NCBI RefSeq assembly: GCF_018332455.1
Contig: NZ_BOPZ01000004.1
Location: 62,001-126,000, forward strand
Source of the DNA: Clostridium polyendosporum
Lineage (GTDB): Bacteria; Bacillota; Clostridia; Clostridiales; Clostridiaceae
Length of the DNA: 64,000 nucleotides
Direction of reading: 5' to 3'
In this document: positions 1 to 10,127 of the stretch, piece by piece
Layout of the letters: the number at the start of each line of letters is the position of its first letter
Numbering within the stretch: position 1 is the first letter of the stretch
The notes under the pieces: generated by a model
Seen by the model: only the letters and a program-made list of their open reading frames with translations
The model's database searches: none
Told to the model about the DNA's origin: nothing
Position numbers and translations under genes: made by a program

Positions 1-1893
1 TTTAACAGTATCTGCCACTGCTATTATTCCCTCTAGCTTATTGTTGATTGCAATATACATAGGTGTCTTACCTTCTGAAGCTAATCTGTTTGATTCTCCT
101 TCTAGTAACTCAAGCCCTATACCCCTATCTGTCATTAATCTTTTATTACCTAATAAAACACTTTTATCATCAATATTAACTTCAATACCTTTTCCAGATA
201 TAGCTTTAAAATCCTTTGTAGATCTTAGTTCAATTCCTCTTTCTTCAGCACATTTTACTATTGCTTCACCTAAAGGATGTTCAGAACCCTTTTCTCCACT
301 AGCAGCAATCTGTAACAATTCATCCTCTGAAATACTCTTTGATATTACATCCGTTACTTTTGGTTTTCCTTCAGTTATAGTACCGGTTTTATCAAAAACA
401 ATGGTTTTAATTTTATGAGCAGTCTCTAAAGCTTCACCACTCTTGATTAATACTCCATTTTCTGCACCTTTACCTGTTCCAACCATAATTGCTGTTGGAG
501 TAGCTAATCCTAAAGCACAAGGACATGCTATAACTAAAACAGCAATAAATATGGTTAATGCAAATACTGGTGTCTCTCCAAGAGCATACCAAGTTACTGA
601 AGAAATTAATGCTAACCCTATAACAATTGGAACAAAATAACCTGAAATCACATCAGCCATCTTTGCAATTGGTGCTTTTGATCCTTGAGCATCTTCTACC
701 AACTTAATAATTTGAGCTAAGGCAGTATCTTTTCCTACCTTTTTAGCTATATATTTTATTGAACCATTCTTATTAATACTTGCACCTATTACTTTAGATC
801 CCACAGTCTTTTCCACTGGTATGCTTTCACCAGTAAGCATTGACTCATCTATAGAAGTCATTCCTTCGAGTACTTCACCATCAACAGGAAGTTTTTCGCC
901 TGGTTTAACAAATATAACATCTCCAACTTCAACTTCATCTATTGGTATAACTACTTCTTTGCCATCTCGAATGATAGTTGCTGTTTTTGGAGCAAGTCCC
1001 ATAAGCTTTTTAATAGCTTCTGAAGTCTTACCTTTAGTTACTGATTCTAGATATTTTCCTAAGGTTATTAATGTTAAAATTGTAGCTGCTGATTCAAAAT
1101 ATAAATCATAAGCATAGTCTACATTTCCAATAAAAATCTGATAAATAGCAAAAATTCCGTATATAAATGCTGCCCAAACTCCTATTGATATCAGTGAATC
1201 CATGTTTGGATTTCTCATAACTAAAGATTTAAATCCTACTTGAAAAAAACGAGTTCCAGCTAACATTACAGGTAATACTAAAACAACTTGAATTACCCCA
1301 TAATTAGCAGGGTTTTTCATTGGGTCAATGAATTCTGGCAGCATATACCCTAACATATGACCCATAGTTATCACTAATAATGGTACTGTACATATCACTG
1401 AAACTATAAATCTTCTCCATAAGTTCTTTATCTCTTTTTCTTTTCTTTCTTTATCTTTATCAACTGCAGCTTCTGCTTCACTAGCTTTATATCCTGCTTT
1501 TACCACTGCTTTTTTGATATCTGATATTGTTACTGTAGAAGGCTCAAAGGCGATAGAAAGCTTCTCTGTTGCAAGATTAACATTAGCCTCAACAACGCCA
1601 TCTAATTTCCTTACTGCTCTTTCAACAGCTTTAGCACAAGCTGCACAAGTCATCCCTTCAACCTTTAACGTAGCATTTGTAGCTTCATTCATTGTTTTAT
1701 ATCCAGCTTTTATTATAGAAGCTTTTATTTTTTCTAAATCAGACTTTCCTTCATCAAAAGTCACATTTAATTTCTCTGTAGCAAAATTTACATTTGCCTC
1801 AGTAACACCTTCTACCTTTTTAGCAGCTCTTTCAACAGCCTTAGCACAAGCTGCACAGGTCATTCCTTCAATCTTTAAAACTTTTTTAATCAT
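1..1893 (-). CDS. copA: Copper-exporting P1B-type ATPase CopA (3' end outside window)
   Basis: Pumps Cu(I) out of the cytosol using ATP. The 631 codons seen begin with two heavy-metal-associated domains, each with a GMTCAAC copper-binding motif (Cys13/Cys16 and Cys83/Cys86). Membrane segments follow, then the transmembrane metal motif CPC (457-459, within ACPCALGLA) and the phosphorylation motif DKTGT (Asp501). The sequence runs off the window at [10 protein letters not shown], so the end of the ATP-binding domain, the GDGxNDxP hinge and the last membrane helices are not visible. The ATG at 1893 follows an AGGAGG site, 10 bases after the csoR stop. Co-transcription with csoR fits the classic copper-inducible operon. 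The duplicated CPC-type HMA domains favour copper over zinc or cadmium. Confidence 0.95.
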   Translation of the reverse strand, partial: MIKKVLKIEGMTCAACAKAVERAAKKVEGVTEANVNFATEKLNVTFDEGKSDLEKIKASIIKAGYKTMNEATNATLKVEGMTCAACAKAVERAVRKLDGVVEANVNLATEKLSIAFEPSTVTISDIKKAVVKAGYKASEAEAAVDKDKERKEKEIKNLWRRFIVSVICTVPLLVITMGHMLGYMLPEFIDPMKNPANYGVIQVVLVLPVMLAGTRFFQVGFKSLVMRNPNMDSLISIGVWAAFIYGIFAIYQIFIGNVDYAYDLYFESAATILTLITLGKYLESVTKGKTSEAIKKLMGLAPKTATIIRDGKEVVIPIDEVEVGDVIFVKPGEKLPVDGEVLEGMTSIDESMLTGESIPVEKTVGSKVIGASINKNGSIKYIAKKVGKDTALAQIIKLVEDAQGSKAPIAKMADVISGYFVPIVIGLALISSVTWYALGETPVFALTIFIAVLVIACPCALGLATPTAIMVGTGKGAENGVLIKSGEALETAHKIKTIVFDKTGTITEGKPKVTDVISKSISEDELLQIAASGEKGSEHPLGEAIVKCAEERGIELRSTKDFKAISGKGIEVNIDDKSVLLGNKRLMTDRGIGLELLEGESNRLASEGKTPMYIAINNKLEGIIAVADTVK

Positions 1894-1903
1894 ATCTTCC
1901 TCC

Positions 1904-2173
1904 TTATTTATCAATTAATTTACCTAAAATCATAATAAGTTCGTTAATCTTTTCTTCTTTGTCTTCTTCTTTTTCCAGTGCATGTTTAATACAATGAGTC
2001 ATATGCTGCTTTAGTATAAGCTTATTTGCCTTTTTTAATAAAGCTTGAGCAGCAATTATTTGATTTGATATATCTATACAATATCTCCCATCTTCAATCA
2101 TCTTAATTATCCCATCAACCTGACCCTTACAGGTCTTTAATGATTGAAGAGCTTTCTTTTTTTCATCATTCAT
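1904..2173 (-). CDS. csoR: Copper-sensing transcriptional repressor CsoR
   Basis: All-helical DUF156-family repressor that releases DNA on binding Cu(I). The 89-residue protein has the Cys-His-Cys ligand set at Cys32, His57 and Cys61, with the same spacing as in characterised CsoR proteins. The ATG at 2173 is chosen because GGAGGT lies 5 bases upstream; a GTG at 2188 would fall inside the operator. It is the first gene of a csoR-copA operon, and a GC-rich palindrome typical of CsoR-family operators lies directly upstream, so autoregulation is likely. RcnR and formaldehyde-sensing FrmR relatives use other ligand patterns. Confidence 0.93.
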   Translation of the reverse strand: MNDEKKKALQSLKTCKGQVDGIIKMIEDGRYCIDISNQIIAAQALLKKANKLILKQHMTHCIKHALEKEEDKEEKINELIMILGKLIDK

Positions 2174-2186
2174 AAAATACCTCCCC

Positions 2187-2241
2187 ACCCCCTAGGGGGG
2201 TGCTATACTTTTATAATAATTTCAAATTATTATAATGTCAA
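2187..2241 (-). promoter_or_regulatory. csoR-copA promoter with CsoR-type operator
   Basis: On the minus strand, TTGACA (2236-2241), a 17-base spacer and TATTAT (2213-2218) form a strong sigma-A promoter. Just downstream, 2187-2201 carries the palindrome ACCCCCTAGGGGGGT (one extra G), which stands out in AT-rich surroundings and matches the C-run/TA/G-run form of known CsoR operators. A repressor bound here would block early transcription. Confidence 0.82.
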
Positions 2242-2304
2242 GAGAATTTTTAGAAGTCTATTTTAACTATAACTTACCTAATTAATTCGTCTTTCTTATT
2301 AAAA

Positions 2305-2430
2305 ATAAACAACTTCAATTCTTAATCACTTCTGGAAAATATCGTTGGCATCAGATACTTTTCCTAAAATTTTTAATTCAATATGAACTTATATATAGTA
2401 AACTATAAGTTCAGTTACGAAGTTGTTTAT
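2305..2430. repeat. Hairpin element with 12-bp inverted ends (family II)
   Basis: ATAAACAACTTC at 2305-2316 is exactly inverted as GAAGTTGTTTAT at 2419-2430. The interior shares ACTTTTCCTAAAATT with the element at 12651-12746. It fills most of the gene-free stretch 2242-2587 between csoR and the histidine kinase. No ORF is contained. It looks like a small non-autonomous repeat. Confidence 0.6.
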
Positions 2431-2502
2431 CTCTATATTATTACTCTAAACGAAAGGACTATACCTGCAGGTGATATTTGTAAAATATTATAGTAGAGAA
2501 AT

Positions 2503-2520
2503 ATGAATTTTTTATGTAGA
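2503..2520. repeat. 18-bp motif repeated in inverted orientation at 4839-4856
   Basis: ATGAATTTTTTATGTAGA occurs here, and its exact reverse complement lies at 4839-4856, so the pair brackets the two-component genes. The surrounding 2431-2587 has no gene. The distal copy sits in the promoter region of the SafE-like gene, which suggests a regulator-binding site, though a simple inverted duplication is also possible. Confidence 0.45.
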
Positions 2521-2587
2521 AAATAATATTTAGATTTATTTAATAGCTAAACTAATAGTAAGTTCTTCATATATCAAATAAACAATT

Positions 2588-3967
2588 TTAGCTTGGCAAG
2601 TATATTCTAAATATTGTTCCCTCATTTATATTACTCTCTACTGTTATCCCTCCACCATGTGCACTTACAATTGCTTTTGTGATTGCAAGGCCTATACCTG
2701 CACCTCCCGTATTTCTTGTCCTTGACTCATCTACTCTATAAAACCTTTCAAATATATGTGAAAGATGTTCTTTTGATATACCAATACCACTATCCTCTAT
2801 GCTTATTACTCCTTTACCATCTTCATAATAACACTTTACAATTACTTCTCCACCTTCTGGAGTATATTTTAGTGCATTGGAAAGTATATTAATGATAGCT
2901 TGATTTATCTTATCCTTATCAACATTTATAATGCATTCCTTTATATCACTTATTAATTGAACTTTTTTATCAATAAACTGTTTTTCAAAATTTATTATTA
3001 TTTGATTCACTAATTCCTTTACATTTATTTTTTCCTTATCTAGTTTCATTGTTTCCTGATCGTATCTTGATAATCTTTCTAGATCACCAACTAATCGCTT
3101 AAGTCTTAAAATTTCTTCATGAAAACTCGTTAATCTATCTGAAGTTGGCTCCCATATACCATCTAAAATTGCTTCTAAATGACTTTGTAGTGTTGTTAGT
3201 GGTGTTCTTAATTCATGAGCAATATCTCTTGTCAATCTTGTACGAAGTAACTCCTGCTTTTCTAAAGATTCTGCTAGATTATTTACTGATGTAACTAAAC
3301 TAGTTATTTCTTCAACTTTGGATTTTTCGATAATCCTATCCTTATAATGTCCTGTAGATATTAAATTAGTTGCTTTAACCACTCTTAATATTGGATTACT
3401 TATACTACCAGAGATAATGATTCCCAAAATAATTGATGAAAGTAACCCTATTACTCCAGCTGCAACAAAAATCTTGTTTAGAGTGTTTACAAAAACAAAA
3501 TCTGCATCATTGTAATAAAATGGACCGTAATAGCCAACTTCTAAAATCCCATTTTTTACTCCATCAGAAGATAAATCATACTCATTAATTACATATTGAC
3601 CATTAAAATTTGGAAACTTACTCATCATATTATTACTTATTTTCCGTATCATTGCTTCACACATTCCATGATTGTACTCTCTGGCATCCCAAACTACATT
3701 TCCATTAGTATCAGTAACTTTTATTATCAATCCATCCTGTAGAGCATTAATTCCTATGTTAGTAATAGCATTTACATCCCACTGATTATTTTTATATTGA
3801 CTTTCTATGGAAGTAATAACAAAGTTTTTTCGTTCGTTTATTTTATCAGATACATATTCATTAAATCCTTTTTCTAAGTACAAATTAGCAAGTATACTAA
3901 TTATAATAATACTTAAAGCAGTAACAAATATATAAGAATAAATAAGCTTTTGCCTTAACTTCTTCAA
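2588..3967 (-). CDS. Sensor histidine kinase
   Basis: Membrane-bound sensor kinase of 459 residues. A first membrane helix (about 10-28) and a second (about 164-186) flank an extracytoplasmic sensing domain of about 135 residues. HAMP follows (about 187-240), then a HisKA H-box with phospho-accepting His251 in DIAHELRTP, the N-box NILSNALKYTPEGG, G1 DSGIGI, FERFYRVDES and G2 GGAGIGLAI. The start is a TTG at 3967, 3 bases after the response-regulator stop, served by GGTGG inside the end of that gene. The adjacent copper genes suggest a metal or envelope-stress signal, but the sensor domain shows no clear metal-ligand cluster, so the stimulus is inferred only from location. Confidence 0.92.
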   Translation of the reverse strand: MKKLRQKLIYSYIFVTALSIIIISILANLYLEKGFNEYVSDKINERKNFVITSIESQYKNNQWDVNAITNIGINALQDGLIIKVTDTNGNVVWDAREYNHGMCEAMIRKISNNMMSKFPNFNGQYVINEYDLSSDGVKNGILEVGYYGPFYYNDADFVFVNTLNKIFVAAGVIGLLSSIILGIIISGSISNPILRVVKATNLISTGHYKDRIIEKSKVEEITSLVTSVNNLAESLEKQELLRTRLTRDIAHELRTPLTTLQSHLEAILDGIWEPTSDRLTSFHEEILRLKRLVGDLERLSRYDQETMKLDKEKINVKELVNQIIINFEKQFIDKKVQLISDIKECIINVDKDKINQAIINILSNALKYTPEGGEVIVKCYYEDGKGVISIEDSGIGISKEHLSHIFERFYRVDESRTRNTGGAGIGLAITKAIVSAHGGGITVESNINEGTIFRIYLPS

Positions 3968-3970
3968 AAA

Positions 3971-4672
3971 TTATTCACCACCAAACTTATATCCAATTCC
4001 ATGAACTGTTAAGATATATCTAGGCTCTTTAGAATTATCCTCAATCTTTTGTCTTAAATTTTTTATGTGTGAATCTATAACTCTATCGTATACATCTAAA
4101 TATTCATTCATACTCTTATCAATTAATTCCGCTCTCGTAAATGCTCTGTTTTGATTTTTAACGAAAACAAGTAGTAATTTAAATTCTGTTGGAGTTAGAT
4201 ATATAACCTCTCCCTTTTTTCTTACTTCATGTTTTACAATATCAATTATTAAATCACCATCATTAACTGAAATAATATCTTGATTAACAACTAAGCTACT
4301 ACCTTCTGCTCTTTTAATCACTGCATTTACTCTTGCAACAAGCTGCTTAGGACTAAATGGTTTAGTTACATAATCATCTGACCCTAATCCAAAACCATTT
4401 AAGATATCTTCCTCTTGAACCTTAGCAGTAAGCATGATAATAGGAACATTTGAATTAACTCTTATTAACCTACAAATCTCTTCACCTGAAATATCCGGAA
4501 GCATCAAATCTAATATGATAAGCGATGGATGACTTTCTTTAAATAATCTTATTGCATCACATCCATTATAAGCAGTACAAACAACATATCCTTCTCTTTC
4601 AAGATAAGCTTTTATTACTTCCGCTATTTTAATTTCGTCATCCACAACTAAAATTTTCTTATTATTTTCCAT
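3971..4672 (-). CDS. OmpR/PhoB-family response regulator
   Basis: DNA-binding partner of the kinase encoded 3 bases downstream. The receiver domain (1-115) has the acidic pair Asp11/Asp12, phospho-acceptor Asp55 in LDLMLPD, Thr82 and Lys104 in TKPFSP. The C-terminal winged helix (about 130-233) has the typical LTPTEFKLL and DRVIDSHIKNLRQKIE segments. A divergent gene for a metal-related membrane protein starts about 230 bases away, and the shared intergenic region carries repeated ATTCATAACA boxes, so that gene is the most likely target. Confidence 0.93.
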   Translation of the reverse strand: MENNKKILVVDDEIKIAEVIKAYLEREGYVVCTAYNGCDAIRLFKESHPSLIILDLMLPDISGEEICRLIRVNSNVPIIMLTAKVQEEDILNGFGLGSDDYVTKPFSPKQLVARVNAVIKRAEGSSLVVNQDIISVNDGDLIIDIVKHEVRKKGEVIYLTPTEFKLLLVFVKNQNRAFTRAELIDKSMNEYLDVYDRVIDSHIKNLRQKIEDNSKEPRYILTVHGIGYKFGGE

Positions 4673-4797
4673 ATTATCCTCCTAATAAACACAGTTAAAT
4701 TATTAGTACAAAGTTCTTGATGTATATCACCTTTAATCTAAGGCTTTTTTTTAATATTAATACTTATAAAATTATACCTTTATATTACTTCTATTTT

Positions 4798-4880
4798 ATG
4801 TAGAAAATATGAATTTAAATTTACAGAACTACTTAACATCTACATAAAAAATTCATAACATTACTATATAATTCATAACA
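4798..4880 (+). promoter_or_regulatory. Candidate regulator boxes upstream of the SafE-like gene
   Basis: ATTCATAACA occurs at 4851-4860 and again at 4871-4880, exactly 20 bp apart, which suits a tandem response-regulator dimer. ATGTAGA (4798-4804) and its inverse TCTACAT (4839-4845) lie upstream. TATAAT at 4867-4872 could be a -10 box, and no good -35 exists at 17 bp, as expected for an activator-dependent promoter. This reading is inferred from pattern alone. Confidence 0.45.
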
Positions 4881-4905
4881 ACGAAACTTAAATGAGGTGA
4901 TATAT

Positions 4906-6756
4906 TTGACCATTAAAACTTCAAAAATTAATGTTGATGGAATGGTATGTACGTCCTGTGAAAATAGAATTGTAAATTCTATAAAAAAGTTAGATGGAGT
5001 TATAGATGTAAAGGCAAATTATAAAAAATCTTACGTAACAGTAACCTTTGATAATTCTAAATGTACCTATAGTAAAGTTTGTGCTGCTATTGAAGATGTT
5101 GGTTATAGAATAATGACTGATATTGATTATAAAAAAGGTAGCTCATCAAGTTCTTCTTCAGACATAATATCAATTATAGGTATCCTCATTATTGCAATAG
5201 TAATAATGAGACTTGGCGCAAACTCTGGAAGCTTTGATATGAGTTCTAAGCTTGGCACCAATACAAGTTATATTATGTTGTTTGTTATAGGTATATTTAC
5301 ATCACTACACTGCGTAGGAATGTGTGGCGGTATAATGATGTCTCAAAGCATATCAATTGATACAGGCAACAAATGGAGTAACCTTAAGCCTGCAGTTCTT
5401 TATAACTCAGGTAGAGTTATTTCGTATTCTATACTAGGTGGTATCGTTGGTGCAGTTGGCTCAGTGTTTAACATATCTCTAAATGCCCAAGCAACAATTG
5501 CAATTGTTGCAGGTATATTTATGATAATTATGGGATTTAATCTAGCAGGTTTTAAAGCTTTCAGAGGCTTTAGCATTAAATTACCATGGTCAAACTGTTC
5601 AAGCAATAATAAAAGTACAAAACCTTTTATAGTCGGTTTACTTAACGGTTTTATGCCTTGCGGACCACTTCAAACTATGCAGCTTTATGCTCTAGCAACA
5701 GGCAGCGCTTATAAAGGTGCGTTATCAATGTTGCTTTTCGCATTAGGAACTGTTCCTTTAATGCTTCTTTTTGGTTTAGCTACCAACTTATTAAGTCAAA
5801 ATAGTACAAAAAAGTTAGTTAGATTAAGTGGTTTTTTAGTTATATTTCTTGGTCTGATGATGGCAAACCGTGGTCTTACTTTAAGAGGTGTAAACTTTTC
5901 TCCTATGTCCCTAATAAGTGGAAATAAAGCATCTGCAAATGTTCAAATAACAGATGAGAATAAAGCTAAAATTATAGATGGAAAGCAGATCGTAAGAATT
6001 ACTGCTGATGCAAACGGCTATACTCCTAATGTTGTTTTTATACAAAAGGGAACACCAACTCAAGTTATATTTGATGGAAAAGTAATAACTTCCTGTAATA
6101 ATGAGGTAATTTTCCCTAGTTTAAATAAAAGAAAGAAACTTCAAAAGGGAGAGAATATTATAGAATTTACCCCTAATGATAGCAAGGACATAAACTATAG
6201 TTGTTGGATGGGTATGTTAAGTGGAGTTATCAAGGTAGTTGACAATTTAGATAATGTTAAGGATTCGGACATATCCTCTGCTCAAAACTCACTTCCTCCT
6301 AGCAGTGGTGCTGGTTGTTGTGGTGTTGGTGGGGACCAAGGTACTATGTCGCAGGAACCTCAAGTATATGGAATTCCATTATCACAAGTACCAACAGATA
6401 GACTTATTAAAATAGCTGATAAATCATCAACAGGACAAACTTTAACTGTTAAAGATACAAATTCTAATTTTGACCCTTTAGTTATAGTATTAAATAAGGG
6501 ATTACAAAGTAAAATTACCTTTAACTTAAACAATGAAAATAGTACTGATGCCGAATACAACATATATGATTCAACTACTAATAACAAAATAACCTCTTTT
6601 AAAGTAAATAAAACTATTGGTACACTTAATTTTAAATTTTATAATACTGGATTATACTTAATAGAAAAGGATTCCCAGATTCAAGCCCTAATAAAAGTAG
6701 TGGATGATATAGAAAATGTAAATACTGAAACCATTAGAGAAGAACTATTACAATAA
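4906..6756 (+). CDS. HMA / SafE-like membrane / cupredoxin multidomain protein
   Basis: Probable copper-handling membrane protein of 616 residues. An HMA domain (about 5-70) has GMVCTSC with Cys15/Cys18. A membrane helix follows, then a polytopic core (about 120-330) of the sulfite exporter TauE/SafE or UreH-like/DsbD_2 type with LHCVGMCGG and LNGFMPCGP motifs. Next comes a cupredoxin-like domain (about 345-440) with possible Cu ligands in TSCNNEV and SCWMGM. A Cys-rich linker (GAGCCGVGG) leads to a second beta-rich, cupredoxin-like region. The TTG at 4906 is chosen because GAGGTG lies 6 bases upstream; a GTG at 4897 overlaps that site. It is divergent from the two-component genes and ends at a strong terminator. 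It may export or buffer copper outside the membrane; the substrate is inferred. Confidence 0.8.
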   Translation: MTIKTSKINVDGMVCTSCENRIVNSIKKLDGVIDVKANYKKSYVTVTFDNSKCTYSKVCAAIEDVGYRIMTDIDYKKGSSSSSSSDIISIIGILIIAIVIMRLGANSGSFDMSSKLGTNTSYIMLFVIGIFTSLHCVGMCGGIMMSQSISIDTGNKWSNLKPAVLYNSGRVISYSILGGIVGAVGSVFNISLNAQATIAIVAGIFMIIMGFNLAGFKAFRGFSIKLPWSNCSSNNKSTKPFIVGLLNGFMPCGPLQTMQLYALATGSAYKGALSMLLFALGTVPLMLLFGLATNLLSQNSTKKLVRLSGFLVIFLGLMMANRGLTLRGVNFSPMSLISGNKASANVQITDENKAKIIDGKQIVRITADANGYTPNVVFIQKGTPTQVIFDGKVITSCNNEVIFPSLNKRKKLQKGENIIEFTPNDSKDINYSCWMGMLSGVIKVVDNLDNVKDSDISSAQNSLPPSSGAGCCGVGGDQGTMSQEPQVYGIPLSQVPTDRLIKIADKSSTGQTLTVKDTNSNFDPLVIVLNKGLQSKITFNLNNENSTDAEYNIYDSTTNNKITSFKVNKTIGTLNFKFYNTGLYLIEKDSQIQALIKVVDDIENVNTETIREELLQ

Positions 6757-6797
6757 TAGTCATATATATTAAAGCTACTAGATTTAGCTAAGAAAAG

Positions 6798-6834
6798 AAA
6801 GAATCGACAGGTGCTTCGTACCTGTCGATTCTTT
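6798..6834. terminator. Bidirectional intrinsic terminator
   Basis: A 15-bp perfect stem (AAAGAATCGACAGGT and its inverse) with a 7-base loop is followed by a T run. A-rich on the other side, it can end both the SafE-like gene and the convergent gene at 6844. Confidence 0.93.
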
Positions 6835-6843
6835 TTTTAAAAA

Positions 6844-7113
6844 TTAACGAAATGTTTTAAAAATTAGTATAAGTATAAGAATCACCAACAGTATGGGTAT
6901 CCCAATCCTGCTAAAAAGAAGAAGTACTATTATGGTTCCTAAAGCTACTATTTTAATCCAATCTCTATCTTTTCCTTTGCTTGTATGAATTTTATATCCA
7001 AGTTTTTTATATATCTCTGTAAAATCGCTTCCAATTTTTTTGAAATCATTACTTAAATCCTGAAAATCATTATTTAAGCCTTTGTAGGGTTTGATTCGTT
7101 TCTTCTTTGCCAC
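6844..7113 (-). CDS. Small membrane protein of unknown function
   Basis: About 89 residues. A charged, Lys-rich N-terminal half (KKKRIKPYKGLNND) is followed by DLSNDFKKIGSDF, probably a short amphipathic helix, and two close hydrophobic segments at the C-terminus. The GTG at 7113 has AGGGG 9 bases upstream; a TTG at 7122 abuts that site and is less likely. It lies 21 bases after the AIM24-like gene and probably shares its transcript. I do not recognise a family. Confidence 0.7.
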   Translation of the reverse strand: MAKKKRIKPYKGLNNDFQDLSNDFKKIGSDFTEIYKKLGYKIHTSKGKDRDWIKIVALGTIIVLLLFSRIGIPILLVILILILIFKTFR

Positions 7114-7134
7114 AATTCTCAACCCCTATAATTT

Positions 7135-7932
7135 TTAAAAACCATCACCATCTAAAAAATTACCTATTGTTCCTAGTATACTACCTTCTTCCTTTCTAGC
7201 TCCTCCACCAACACCAGATGCAGCAAAAACCTTTGAAGCAAGTCTTGAGAATGGAAGGCTTTGAATCCATACTAAGCCTGGCCCAGTTAAAGTTGCAAGA
7301 AATAATCCTTCTCCTCCAAATAAAGTATTCTTAATTCCACCAACAAATTCTATATCATAATGTACATCCTTTGTCATTGCTACTAAACATCCTGTATCTA
7401 TCTTTAGAGTTTGACCAGGCATCAAATCCTTTCTAACTATCGTTCCTCCAGCGTGAACAAAAGCCATTCCATCTCCCTCAAGCTTTTCAAGAATAAATCC
7501 TTCTCCACCAAAAAAACCAACACTTAGTTTTTTTCTAAAATCTATACCAACTGTTACCCCTTTAGCAGCACATAAAAAAGCATCCTTTTGACATATAAGT
7601 TTTCCTCCAAGTGCTGATAAATCCATAGGAATAATCTTTCCTGGATATGGAGATGCAAAAGAAACTTGAGCTTTTCCATAACCTCCATTAGTAAATGCCG
7701 TCATAAATAAACTTTCTCCAGTAAGTACTCTCTTCCCTGCTGAAAAGAGCTTACCCATAAGACCTCCACCTGCATTAGAACCATCACCAAAAATTGTTTC
7801 CATTCTGATGTTTTGATCCATCATCATCATAGCTCCTGCTTCTGCTACAACAGTCTCATTAGAATCAAGTTCAATCTCAACGAATTGCATATCATCACCG
7901 TATATTTTATAATCAATTTCATGTGCGTTCAT
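7135..7932 (-). CDS. TIGR00266/AIM24-family protein
   Basis: 265 residues with the repeated, glycine-rich double-psi-like beta architecture of the AIM24/TIGR00266 family: VVAEAGAMMMMD near the N-terminus, GGGLMGKLFSAGKRVLTGESLF, GFFGGEGFILEKLEGDG and NTLFGGEGLFLATLTGPG. Bacterial members have no firmly established biochemical role; mitochondrial Aim24 supports inner-membrane organisation. Length is typical. An ATG follows a GAGGAG-type site. It is probably co-transcribed with the small membrane protein downstream. Confidence 0.88.
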   Translation of the reverse strand: MNAHEIDYKIYGDDMQFVEIELDSNETVVAEAGAMMMMDQNIRMETIFGDGSNAGGGLMGKLFSAGKRVLTGESLFMTAFTNGGYGKAQVSFASPYPGKIIPMDLSALGGKLICQKDAFLCAAKGVTVGIDFRKKLSVGFFGGEGFILEKLEGDGMAFVHAGGTIVRKDLMPGQTLKIDTGCLVAMTKDVHYDIEFVGGIKNTLFGGEGLFLATLTGPGLVWIQSLPFSRLASKVFAASGVGGGARKEEGSILGTIGNFLDGDGF

Positions 7933-8197
7933 TATATCAACTCCTCAAACGTAGTTATAATATTTATTTTATTGACAGTTTTCCATTAATAGAATACTTT
8001 TATGATATCATTAAGAAAAGTTTAAGCTTTCTTGGTGAATCTAACATAGTTTTATAATGTAATTTCTAAATATGACCTAAAACTACAAAAGAAGTGTAGT
8101 TACTATTTCATAATTACATAAGCTGAACTTTCACCATCAAATATGGTATAGCTTATCTTAACACATCTAGGCGCACCAAATAGAAGTAACTTATTTA

Positions 8198-9208
<1,011 letters not shown>

Positions 9209-9299
9209 CTATTTTACCCCCAAAATCTATTTAGTCAATGTGAAGAATAGATGACTTTTCCCTAGAATATAAGGAGGCAAATTAGAGGGATGGAGTGCA

Positions 9300-9644
9300 T
9301 TAAAAAGCTTCTATATTACTTTTAGAATTATAGTTAAACTTTTCATAAAAATCCTTATTAATTACAGATGGCTTGGACATAAGACAATCCATGATTTTTA
9401 TTTCTAGAATCTTTCTATCACCAGAAACATTTTTAATGATTCCATTTTCACATGAATAATCTACCAACTGTTCCAGCAAATTAGGTACCTTATCATCGCT
9501 TTGTACTGAATCTCCTAACACAAAATCACTTATATTAAGAAGTTGCATAATTTGATTTCTTACGTATATTTCATCTTCTTGTTCAATAAATCCTAAAAAA
9601 ACTTCACAGTCAATTAAATGCTGAATCACTTGGCATACATTCAT
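9300..9644 (-). pseudogene. galT: Truncated galT (N-terminal fragment of type-2 galactose-1-phosphate uridylyltransferase)
   Basis: The 114-residue product matches the start of Firmicute GalT2 proteins: EDEIYVRNQIMQLLNISDF, LLEQLVDYSCENGII, then KIMDCLMSKPSVINKDFYEKF. Full-length proteins are about 500 residues, so over three quarters are missing, including the nucleotide-binding and catalytic part. The reading frame ends in NIEAF, where intact homologues continue toward the YFYKLSQ region, and I see no GalT-like continuation before the LacI-type gene. The start is intact (GGAGGAAT then ATG). Loss by deletion is the simplest reading; a functional short protein is unlikely. Confidence 0.78.
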
Positions 9645-9680
9645 GCATATTCCTCCTTCTTTAATCCTCGTATCCAGTTA

Positions 9681-9749
9681 GGGATTTTGATAACCATTCC
9701 ATACATCTTAAGTAAATTTATGAATGTATGATATTTTGGTTGTCATCCC
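9681..9749. other. Imperfect inverted repeat in the 9645-10028 spacer
   Basis: GGGATTTTGATAACCA (9681-9696) pairs imperfectly with TGGTTGTCATCCC (9737-9749), with a further ATACAT/ATGTAT pair inside. It sits between the likely promoter at 9874-9902 and the galT fragment, so it may be a leader structure. The rest of this 480-base gene-free stretch is AT-rich with no recognisable gene. Confidence 0.4.
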
Positions 9750-9873
9750 AATATCTTCTTAGCTTTTTTAAAAAAATCTATTAATTTGCTATACTTTATA
9801 AATAAATATATATAAATAACTCTAGTTACACTTATAAATTTATTTTTACCAAAACTATATATAAGTTTCCTAT

Positions 9874-9902
9874 ATTTTACTATTTTTTACCAAAAAAGTC
9901 AA
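9874..9902 (-). promoter_or_regulatory. Sigma-A promoter facing the galT fragment
   Basis: TTGACT (9897-9902 on the minus strand), a 17-base spacer and TAAAAT (9874-9879). Two copies of TTTTGGTAAAAA-like sequence overlap or follow it. This leaves an untranslated leader of more than 200 bases before the galT fragment. Confidence 0.6.
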
Positions 9903-10028
9903 CTTCCACATTTTAACAATCTTATCTAACAAGTTTATAGTATTTTTATATAGATATATAACTTGATAAATTAACATATACCTCATGATATACACGTTTA
10001 TATTGAGTGCCGGGACTATTTGCTATTA

Positions 10029-10058
10029 TTTGATAAAGTGAAATAGAGACAAATAAAA
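10029..10058 (+). repeat. Partial copy of terminator-associated repeat (family I)
   Basis: TTTGATAAAGTGAAAT followed by AGAGACAAATAAA matches the 3' half of the dispersed family-I element. As in other copies, it directly abuts an intrinsic terminator stem. Confidence 0.6.
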
Positions 10059-10109
10059 CTTCAACTCAGTAAGTCTTTTTAAATTAATAACTTACTGAGT
10101 TGAAGTTTT
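10055..10109. terminator. Intrinsic terminator after the Nif3-like gene
   Basis: A 19-bp perfect stem (10055-10073 with 10091-10109), a 17-base loop, and A/T runs on both sides. It ends the leftward trmK-Nif3 transcript. Confidence 0.9.
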
Positions 10110-10127
10110 TTAGATTTAATAAAAAAT

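Noticed and set aside
41-1918. Several plus-strand ORFs
   Set aside because: They are antisense to copA, whose HMA, CPC and DKTGT motifs are clear on the minus strand.
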